A stretch of 11,829 bases of DNA from Allobrachymonas sp. (GTDB taxonomy: Bacteria; Pseudomonadota; Gammaproteobacteria; Burkholderiales; Burkholderiaceae_C), in contig JAUNUE010000035.1 in assembly GCA_030538335.1 (NCBI GenBank), forward strand, positions 1 through 11,829. Direction: 5' to 3'. Positions 7,249 through 11,829 of the stretch are shown in pieces. Under the pieces are notes generated by a model. It did no database searches, was not told the origin of the DNA, and saw nothing but the letters and a program-made list of their open reading frames with translations. The stretch's first letter is position 1; the number at the start of each line of letters is the position of its first letter. Made by a program: the position numbers and the translations under genes.

Positions 7249-7553
7249 GAGCCTGTTTACGGTCTCCGCATGAGGTGCGTTGTTTTTCAAAAAGCTGCGA
7301 ACCTTGTGCGTACACCGCAGGCGGCTTGTCTGCCCGACGAGGGTTACTTGCGCCGTAGGGCGGTTTTTGAAAGCAACCCGAAGGACGCAGCCCACTGCGC
7401 CAGCCCTTGCGTCATTGCGAGCCGCCGCAGGCGGCGTGGCAATCTGCCTGTTTGTGGACCATGCCACAAGATTGCCGCGTCGCGCTTTGCGCTCCTCGCA
7501 ATGACACGGTTTTGGCTCTGTGCGCATCCTGCGGGGAGATTGTCAACAGGCTC
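7249..7553. mobile_element. MITE-like element with imperfect terminal inverted repeats
   Basis: The block is bounded by GAGCCTGTTTACGGTCTC (7249-7266) and GAGATTGTCAACAGGCTC (7536-7553), which are inverted copies differing at only a few of 18 bases. The similarity continues weakly inward for about 30 bases in all. No open frame inside looks like a gene. The interior carries a second, nested inverted repeat (7411-7505). The 305-bp size, the termini and the lack of coding fit a non-autonomous transposable element. No target-site duplication is obvious. It begins 12 bases after the stop of the binding-protein gene. Confidence 0.5.
7411..7505. repeat. Long palindrome of the GTCATTGCGAG family
   Basis: The left arm GTCATTGCGAG...GTGGCAATCT (7411-7445) and right arm AGATTGCCGC...CCTCGCAATGAC (7469-7505) are inverted copies. 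They could fold into a long hairpin, and the left arm contains its own small hairpin GCCGCC-GCA-GGCGGC. Sequences of this GTCATTGCGAG/GGCAATC type are familiar dispersed repeats in many proteobacterial genomes. The first 19 bases of another copy appear at the window end (11811-11829), preceded by the same AGCCCTTGC. Confidence 0.7.
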
Positions 7554-7557
7554 CAAG

Positions 7558-7595
7558 CCCTTCTCCCTCGCGGGAGGGGGGTTGGGGAGAGGGGG
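7558..7595. repeat. C/G-rich palindromic repeat, copy A
   Basis: A CCCTTCTCCC arm, GCGGGAGG, and then GGGGTTGGGGAGAGGGGG. It shares the GCGGGAG and GGGGTTGGGGAGAGGGG core with copy B at 9922-9961. Repeats of the form CCCTCTCCC...TTGGGGAGAGGG are widespread intergenic elements. The core purine-rich strand has clustered G runs. Confidence 0.6.
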
Positions 7596-7680
7596 CATCA
7601 GGCACAATACCTGTTGCCCTCTTTTTTGCTGCATGCGACTGCGCACCAATCCCCCTGCGCACCGTTGGTTTTTGATACCG

Positions 7681-7771
7681 TTTTCAAATCAAGCGTGAAC
7701 GCGAAGGCGAGCTGCAGACAGTGCTGTAGCACGGCAAAGTGAGCCGCCAAAGTGCACGTTTGACTTGAAAA
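7681..7771. repeat. 91-bp imperfect hairpin just upstream of purU
   Basis: TTTTCAAATCAAGCGTGAAC (7681-7700) and GTGCACGTTTGACTTGAAAA (7752-7771) are inverted at 17 of 20 positions. GGCG (7706-7709) can pair with CGCC (7745-7748), and the apex folds as CTGCAG (7712-7717) with CTGTAG (7724-7729). The lower stem ends 15 bases before the purU ATG, so a transcript starting upstream would carry it in its leader. It could be a dispersed palindrome or a leader regulatory structure; the sequence alone does not decide. Confidence 0.5.
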
Positions 7772-7786
7772 TGGAATGATTTGTTC

Positions 7787-8638
7787 ATGAACACCCCCCG
7801 CTACATCCTCACCCTCGCCTGCCCCGACTGCAAAGGGCTGGTGCACGCCGCCTCGGGCTTTGTGCTTGCGCACGAGGGCAATATGGAAGAAATTGCGCAG
7901 TTCAGCGACCCGGATTCGAGCATGTTCTTCATGCGCATCGACTTCACGACCCCGCATGCTGATCTGGCTGCCTTGCGCGAAAAGGTGGCGGCTTTTGCTG
8001 CGCCCCATGGCATGCAGACGCAACTGCACCCGGCTCGCGCTGCGGTGCCGACCATCCTTATGGTCAGCAAGCAAGGCCATTGCCTCAACGACTTGCTGTT
8101 TCGCTGGAAAAGCGGCCTGCTGGCGATTGACGTGCGCGCCGTCATCAGCAACCACCGCGACTTCTACCAGTTGGCGGCCAGCTACAACGTGCCTTTTCAC
8201 CACGTTGTTACTACCAAAGAAAACCGCGCCACATCCGAAAAACGTATCAGCGAAATCATCGAATGCGAAGGCGCCGAGCTGATCGTGCTGGCACGCTATA
8301 TGCAAGTTTTGAGTGATGCCATGTGCCAGCAATACGCGGGGCGCATGATCAATATCCACCACAGTTTTTTACCCAGCTTCAAGGGTGCGCGCCCTTACTA
8401 CCAGGCGCACGAACGGGGCGTGAAGCTGATCGGCGCCACGGCGCACTACGTCACGTCTGATCTGGACGAAGGCCCGATCATCGAGCAGGATGTGGCGCGG
8501 GTAGACCACAGTTACTCGGTCGAAGACCTCACCGCCATTGGCCGCGACACCGAAAGCCAGGTGCTGGCCCGCGCCGTGAAATGGCACAGCGAACACCGCG
8601 TGCTGCTCAATGGCAGCCGCACGGTGGTGTTCAAGTAG
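7787..8638 (+). CDS. purU: Formyltetrahydrofolate deformylase
   Basis: A 283-residue cytoplasmic enzyme that hydrolyses 10-formyl-tetrahydrofolate to formate and tetrahydrofolate, balancing the one-carbon pool and supplying formate for the PurT step of purine synthesis. The length matches E. coli PurU (about 280). Residues 5-85 form an ACT-type regulatory domain (YILTLACPDCKGLVHAAS), and 88-280 the formyltransferase fold. The catalytic triad of the fold is present as N189 and H191 in NIHHSFLPSF and D227 in SDLDEGPII. The ATG at 7787 gives the usual MNTPRYILTL start; GGAA lies 10 bases upstream. A TTG at 7781 in the same frame has a closer GGAA and cannot be excluded. A 91-bp hairpin precedes the gene. 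The next gene starts 7 bases after the stop and may be cotranscribed. Confidence 0.95.
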   Translation: MNTPRYILTLACPDCKGLVHAASGFVLAHEGNMEEIAQFSDPDSSMFFMRIDFTTPHADLAALREKVAAFAAPHGMQTQLHPARAAVPTILMVSKQGHCLNDLLFRWKSGLLAIDVRAVISNHRDFYQLAASYNVPFHHVVTTKENRATSEKRISEIIECEGAELIVLARYMQVLSDAMCQQYAGRMINIHHSFLPSFKGARPYYQAHERGVKLIGATAHYVTSDLDEGPIIEQDVARVDHSYSVEDLTAIGRDTESQVLARAVKWHSEHRVLLNGSRTVVFK

Positions 8639-8645
8639 GCCTATT

Positions 8646-8972
8646 GTGAAAATCAAATCCGGCGTTGAACTGCTTTCTGAAACGTTAGAGGTTGGGCAGC
8701 CTGCTGAAAAAGGAGCCTTGGTCAAGGTGCGTTTGAATGGTTGGTTGAGTAAAGGTGAATCCATCCGCCAGGAGCCAATTTCTGAGTTTGTCATTGGCAG
8801 GCGTACAGTTATTACGGGTCTTGAATATGCAGTAGAAGGCATGCGCACAGGAGGGGTGCGCAAGGTCAAAATCAGCCCCCATCTTGCCTATAAGGAACAA
8901 GGTGTTCCCGGCATAATTCCTGCAAATGCATTGCTTATTTATGAGATTGAATTGTTGGGAATTGCAAATTAA
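8646..8972 (+). CDS. Small FKBP-type peptidyl-prolyl isomerase-like protein
   Basis: A 108-residue single FKBP domain with no signal peptide. The C-terminal half follows the family closely: EFVIGRRTVITGLEYAVEGM, KVKISPHLAY, GVPGIIPANALLIYEIELL. Compared with human FKBP12, F48, V55, I56, Y82, I90, I91 and an aromatic at 99 are kept. The active-site tyrosine is L30, the F-D pair is I40-R41, and the tryptophan at the pocket floor is L59. Catalysis may therefore be weak or absent, and a binding role is possible. The start is GTG at 8646, preceded by a weak TAGG site that overlaps the end of purU; no ATG in this frame precedes the domain. GC is low: 115 of 240 bases (48%) in 8701-8940, against about 68% in a purU line nearby, which suggests acquisition by transfer. 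Its partner is unknown. Confidence 0.75.
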   Translation: MKIKSGVELLSETLEVGQPAEKGALVKVRLNGWLSKGESIRQEPISEFVIGRRTVITGLEYAVEGMRTGGVRKVKISPHLAYKEQGVPGIIPANALLIYEIELLGIAN

Positions 8973-9079
8973 ACCTGCCCTCCCGGCCAACCGGATGCCC
9001 AAAACCTGCGCTTTTGTGTTTCCTTCGTCGCAGCATCGGTTGCCTCAAACGGTAGACACCTGTCGCAGGCAGGGCAGGC

Positions 9080-9085
9080 GATAAT
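9080..9085 (+). promoter_or_regulatory. Possible -10 element of the DUF484 gene
   Basis: GATAAT lies 41 bases before the ATG of the DUF484 gene in an otherwise GC-rich gap of 154 bases. No convincing -35 is seen 16-18 bases upstream, so this is a weak call. Confidence 0.25.
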
Positions 9086-9126
9086 GGCTGCGTGTTGTCT
9101 GTCCCGTCCTTCCAGGAACCCCTGCC

Positions 9127-9822
9127 ATGAATGCCGATGACCTTGCGCCGCTGACCGAGCGCGACATTGCCGAGTACCTGATCCAGAACCCCGGATTTTT
9201 CCAGCGCAATTCCGAGCTGCTCACCAACCTGCAACTCGGCAGCGCGCACGGCCAGCGCGTGGTGAGCCTGCACGAGCGACAGGCCGAAATGCTGCGCGAA
9301 AAGATCAAGGTGCTGGAGAACCGTCTGGTCGACATGATCCGCCACGGTAGCGAAAACAGCGTCACCACCAACCGCCTGCTCAACTGGGCCACGCAGTTGC
9401 ATCTTGAGCACGACCCCACGGCCTTGCCCGAAAAAATCTGCAGCGACATCCGCAGCCAGTTCATCGTGCCGCAAGCTGCCATGCGCGTGTGGGGCGTGGC
9501 ACCACAGTACGCCGATGCTGGCTTTGCGCAGGGCGTGAGCAGCGATACCAAGAGCTTTGCCTCGTCGCTGACGACGCCGTACTGCGGCATGCATGTGGGC
9601 GTGGAAGCGGTACGCTGGCTGGAGGAGCCGCTGCTCGCAGCATCGCTCGCCCTGATCCCCTTGCGCGATGTGGAAAAGCCCAGCGCCCAGGCCTTTGGCA
9701 TGCTGGTGCTAGCCTCGCCCGACGCCAACCGCTACCAGGACGATATGGCGACCGACTACCTCGAACACATCGGCAAAATGACCAGCGCTGCGCTGTCGCG
9801 TCTGGTTCATCCGACCGCTTGA
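9127..9822 (+). CDS. DUF484 family protein (GAF-like)
   Basis: A 231-residue cytoplasmic protein of the DUF484 family. The N-terminal part is typical: ERDIAEYLIQNPGFFQRNSELLTNLQL, then VVSLHERQAEMLREKIKVLENRL, a probable coiled-coil helix. The C-terminal two-thirds, from about residue 85 (NWATQLHLE), has the layout of a GAF-like sensing domain. The molecular function of the family is not established. Its genes usually lie directly before xerC, often with dapF, as here without dapF in view. An AGGA ribosome site lies 9 bases before the ATG. The stop TGA is followed after one base by a 308-bp inverted-repeat element that separates it from xerC, so normal translational coupling to xerC has probably been lost. 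Confidence 0.88.
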   Translation: MNADDLAPLTERDIAEYLIQNPGFFQRNSELLTNLQLGSAHGQRVVSLHERQAEMLREKIKVLENRLVDMIRHGSENSVTTNRLLNWATQLHLEHDPTALPEKICSDIRSQFIVPQAAMRVWGVAPQYADAGFAQGVSSDTKSFASSLTTPYCGMHVGVEAVRWLEEPLLAASLALIPLRDVEKPSAQAFGMLVLASPDANRYQDDMATDYLEHIGKMTSAALSRLVHPTA

Positions 9823-9921
9823 AAATACCGGACGCAGAGGACGCAAAGGTTACGCAAAAGGCGCAAAAAATTGCAGGGATGGGATGCCGACAGTAACGTA
9901 TCAGGCGGCAGCAGAGATGCG

Positions 9922-9961
9922 CTCCCCTCGCCCCTTGCGGGAGAGGGGTTGGGGAGAGGGG
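9922..9961. repeat. C/G-rich palindromic repeat, copy B
   Basis: CTCCCCTCGCCCC, then TTGCGGGAGAGGGG, then TTGGGGAGAGGGG. It shares its purine-rich half with copy A at 7558-7595 and lies inside the 308-bp element, which suggests that such repeats insert into or travel with other repeats. Confidence 0.6.
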
Positions 9962-10033
9962 AACAGGCGCTGCCTGCAACCACGTGACCTGCACAGCAGA
10001 TATCAGCGTATGCTGTGGTTTGAGCAGACATGC

Positions 10034-10060
10034 GCCGGAATTGCCTTCGGCGGTTCCGGC
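10034..10060. repeat. REP-like hairpin
   Basis: GCCGGAA (10034-10040) pairs with TTCCGGC (10054-10060), TT/GG wobble pairs follow, GCC pairs with GGC, and a three-base TTC loop closes a 12-bp stem. The following CCTACAAG resembles the tail of enterobacterial REP sequences (GGCCTACA). It sits inside the 308-bp element. Confidence 0.5.
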
Positions 10061-10132
10061 CTACAAGCTGAAAACATGATGGGCTGTTTTGCGTATTCTG
10101 CGTAACCTTTGCGTACTCTGCGTCCGGTATTC

Positions 10133-11122
10133 ATGTCTACTGCCCCACCATCTGATCCACACGTAGCCGCCTACCTGGCGCATGTGCAATACGAGAAGCG
10201 GTTGGCCGCGCGCACGGTAGCGCTTTACACTGCCGATCTGGAGCGCTTGCAGCAGTACGCCCACGAAGCAGGTGTGACGCTGGCGCAGGTGCAGTCTGCG
10301 CACATCCGCCGCTGGGTGGGTGCCATGCACGCACAGGGGCGTAGCGCGCGTGGCATTGCACTCATCCTTTCGGGCTGGCGCGGCTTTTACCTGTGGCTGG
10401 TGCAAACGCAGCGCCTGCAGCACAACCCGCTCGACGGCGTGCGTGCTCCAAAAGCTGCCAAACCCTTGCCCAAGGCGCTGCCAGTCGATGCCGCGGTGCA
10501 ACTGGCGGATTTCACTGCATCCCCAAAATCTGCCCGCAAAAAGAACCAGCGCACGGACGATGCCACCTGGCAGGAAGTGCGCGACCAGTTGGTGGTGGAA
10601 CTGCTCTACGGCAGCGGCCTGCGCGTGGGTGAACTGGTGGGGCTGGATGTGCAAGCCAGTGCCGAGGCCAAGGGCTGGCTTGATCTGGACGATGCACAGG
10701 CGCATGTGCTGGGCAAGGGCAGCAAGCGGCGCAGCGTGCCGCTGTCACGCATGGCGGTGGAACGCGCCCGGCAATGGCTGGCAGCCCGCGCCCACGTGCC
10801 CGCGCTGGCACGTACCCCGGCGCTGCTGGCCGGACGCAACGGCACGCGGCTGACGGCGCAAGCCATCTGGAAAATGCTCAAACAACGCAGCCAGCAGGCC
10901 GGTCTGGCGGTGCCGGTACACCCGCACATGCTGCGCCACAGCTTTGCCAGCCACCTGCTGCAAAGCAGCGGTGACCTGCGCGCCGTGCAGGAACTGCTCG
11001 GCCACGCCAACATCAGCACCACGCAGATCTACACCCGGCTTGACTTTCAGCACCTGGCCAAGGTGTACGACGCCACGCACCCACGCGCCAAACGCAAAGG
11101 GGATGGTGGCAAGAAACCATGA
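10133..11122 (+). CDS. xerC: Site-specific tyrosine recombinase XerC
   Basis: A 329-residue cytoplasmic recombinase that acts with XerD at dif to resolve chromosome dimers before division. Residues 10-100 form the SAM-like N-terminal DNA-binding domain (YLAHVQYEKRLAARTVALY). The catalytic domain has the full set: R164 (GSGLRVGEL), K195 (LGKGSKR), H265 and R268 (HPHMLRHSF), H291 (LLGHANI) and the nucleophile Y300 (TQIYTRLDF). Position after DUF484 supports XerC over XerD or an integrase. The ATG at 10133 lies two bases after the end of an inverted-repeat element and has no purine-rich ribosome site; the upstream bases belong to the repeat. An in-frame TTG at 10109 inside the repeat would add MRTLRPVF. 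Either the element supplies expression signals or translation initiates poorly. A basic tail (KRKGDGGKKP) ends the protein. Confidence 0.93.
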   Translation: MSTAPPSDPHVAAYLAHVQYEKRLAARTVALYTADLERLQQYAHEAGVTLAQVQSAHIRRWVGAMHAQGRSARGIALILSGWRGFYLWLVQTQRLQHNPLDGVRAPKAAKPLPKALPVDAAVQLADFTASPKSARKKNQRTDDATWQEVRDQLVVELLYGSGLRVGELVGLDVQASAEAKGWLDLDDAQAHVLGKGSKRRSVPLSRMAVERARQWLAARAHVPALARTPALLAGRNGTRLTAQAIWKMLKQRSQQAGLAVPVHPHMLRHSFASHLLQSSGDLRAVQELLGHANISTTQIYTRLDFQHLAKVYDATHPRAKRKGDGGKKP

Positions 11123-11155
11123 GGCCGCGGATGATGGGCGGCTACTGAACTCATG

Positions 11156-11200
11156 CCGAAAAATAATTTGACGACTGCCGCCCGAACCGTTCGGGCTGAG
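11156..11200 (+). repeat. Dispersed repeat, copy 2 (CCGTTCGGGCTGAG family)
   Basis: This block matches 655-699 at 37 of 45 positions without gaps, from CCGAAAAATAAT to CCGTTCGGGCTGAG. Here it contains a small perfect hairpin, CCCGAA-CCG-TTCGGG (11181-11195). It lies between the convergent xerC and gloA genes. The sequence after it (TATCGAGGCCCCTCG) differs from copy 1. Confidence 0.7.
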
Positions 11201-11271
11201 GTATCGAGGCCCCTCGTGGCGCGCGGCGTCCCATTATTTTCAGGCTGAGCCATACCCCCTGAAGTCGGGAT

Positions 11272-11682
11272 TCAAGACAAGCCCACGCCACCCGCACCAT
11301 CGGCGCGCTCAATGAGTTCCACTTTGTAGCCATCGGGGTCTTGCACAAAGGCGATGACCGTGGTGCCGCCCTTCACCGGCCCGGCTTCGCGCGTGACGGT
11401 GCCGCCCGCAGCGCGGATGCGTTCCACCGCCGCTGCCGCATCGGGCACGCCAATGGCCAGATGGCCGTAGGCCGTGCCCATGTCGTAGCTGCTTACGCCG
11501 TAGTTGTAAGTCAGCTCGATTTCGGCATGCTCGGGGTTGCTGCCAAATCCCAAAAACGCCAGCGTGTATTGGTACTCCGGGTTGTCAGAGGTACGTAACA
11601 ACTGCATGCCGATGACCTTGGTGTAGAAGTCAACCGAGCGCTGCAAGTCGCCAACGCGCAGCATGGTGTGAAGAATGCGCAT
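11272..11682 (-). CDS. gloA: Lactoylglutathione lyase (glyoxalase I)
   Basis: A 136-residue cytoplasmic metalloenzyme that isomerises the methylglyoxal-glutathione hemithioacetal to S-lactoylglutathione, the first step of methylglyoxal detoxification. The four metal ligands fall at exactly the E. coli GloA positions: H5 (MRILHTM), E56 (HAEIELTYN), H74 (AYGHLAIG) and E122 (DGYKVELIE). The length and the lack of the insert of longer zinc enzymes suggest the Ni/Co-activated bacterial type. FYTKVIGMQLLR and FVQDPDGYKVELIER are family signatures. The start at 11682 is supported by AAAGGA six bases upstream on the minus strand. It is convergent with xerC and stands alone. No T-run terminator is visible after it; the downstream DNA holds repeats. 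Confidence 0.95.
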   Translation of the reverse strand: MRILHTMLRVGDLQRSVDFYTKVIGMQLLRTSDNPEYQYTLAFLGFGSNPEHAEIELTYNYGVSSYDMGTAYGHLAIGVPDAAAAVERIRAAGGTVTREAGPVKGGTTVIAFVQDPDGYKVELIERADGAGGVGLS

Positions 11683-11783
11683 GGTTCATCCTTTCTGTGC
11701 AAGAAGAAAAAGGGGTTCAGTGGTACTTTAACGCGGTTCCCGAAATGATTCAGGCAGATTCGTTCAGGCTAATTCGCCCTGAT

Positions 11784-11810
11784 CCGTTCGGGCTGAGGCC
11801 CTTCGACAAG
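11784..11810. repeat. Dispersed repeat, rearranged copy 3
   Basis: CCGTTCGGGCTGAGG (11784-11798) is the same half as in copies 1 and 2, but the second half, CTTCGACAAG (11801-11810), is inverted relative to the TGTCGAAG in copy 1. Upstream (11748-11783) degenerate ATTC/CAGGCT units form a loose tandem run. The block runs directly into the repeat at the window end. Confidence 0.55.
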
Positions 11811-11829
11811 CCCTTGCGTCATTGCGAGC
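11811..11829. repeat. Left edge of a second GTCATTGCGAG palindrome
   Basis: CCCTTGCGTCATTGCGAGC at the window edge repeats bases 7404-7422 exactly. The rest of this copy is outside the window. Confidence 0.6.

Larger units (their letters stand above)
9824..10131. mobile_element. 308-bp MITE-like element with 45-bp terminal inverted repeats
   Basis: The ends 9824-9868 and 10087-10131 are inverted copies identical at 41 of 45 positions, both beginning AATACCGGACGCAGAG from the outside and containing ACGCAAAGGTTACGCA. The arms are themselves built from a short CGCA(A/G)A motif. The interior holds a C/G-rich palindrome (9922-9961) and a REP-like hairpin (10034-10060) but no plausible gene. The element fills the gap between DUF484 and xerC with one base to spare on each side. 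The structure fits a non-autonomous mobile or dispersed element; no transposase is visible in the window. Confidence 0.65.

Noticed and set aside
7650..7675. ACCAA/TTGGT hairpin followed by a T run as a terminator
   Set aside because: Stem is only 5 bp with a 15-base loop; too weak to call.
7270..7742. Several small open frames in the purU upstream gap
   Set aside because: They lie across palindromic repeats, and have no ribosome sites or family resemblance.
10133..11122. Phage integrase or integron recombinase next to an attachment site
   Set aside because: The DUF484 neighbour, length and motif set fit housekeeping XerC, and no phage or cassette genes are present.
11207..11271. Terminator after gloA (TTCAGG/CCTGAA on the minus strand)
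   Set aside because: Short stem, long loop and no T run after it.

Overview
The window looks like a chromosomal segment of a high-GC betaproteobacterium, most likely Burkholderiales and probably Comamonadaceae. The reasons are the adjacent DUF484 and xerC genes, GC-rich codon usage with dense antisense shadow frames, an AmpG-type transporter and PurU typical of that group, and short dispersed palindromic repeats of the kind common in such genomes. The genus is an inference; no rRNA or other taxonomic marker is present.

Layout from left to right: the 3' part of an AmpG-like muropeptide transporter (+, cut by the window edge); a hemerythrin HHE-domain protein (-); a compact three-gene ABC importer operon (+) with a double ATPase and two permeases joined by 4-bp ATGA overlaps; an unusual glycine-rich repeat protein (-) with its own intrinsic terminator; the BMP-family lipoprotein that should be the binding protein of the importer (+); a gene-free stretch of about 550 bp full of repeats; purU (+); a small FKBP-like gene of clearly lower GC (+); a DUF484 gene and xerC (+), separated by a 308-bp element with 45-bp terminal inverted repeats; and gloA (-), with the edge of another repeat at the window end.

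Functionally, the importer and the BMP lipoprotein form a purine or nucleoside uptake system of the NupABC/YufNOPQ kind. Its operon is interrupted by the divergently placed repeat protein, so the binding protein needs its own promoter. PurU makes formate and free tetrahydrofolate from 10-formyl-tetrahydrofolate. XerC is the chromosome-dimer-resolving recombinase, and GloA detoxifies methylglyoxal. The AmpG fragment belongs to cell-wall recycling.

The most unusual items are: (1) the 236-residue protein built of 31-residue glycine-rich repeats plus a C-terminal region with an HLPGLPS motif and a coiled coil, of a type I associate mainly with Bacteroidetes surface and phage-tail-like proteins; (2) two MITE-like elements of about 305 bp, one filling the DUF484-xerC gap with one spare base on each side; (3) a low-GC FKBP-like gene that has lost several active-site residues; and (4) a repeat family one copy of which contains the stop codon of the AmpG gene. 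I saw no complete novel defence or mobile system, no CRISPR array and no tRNA or rRNA.
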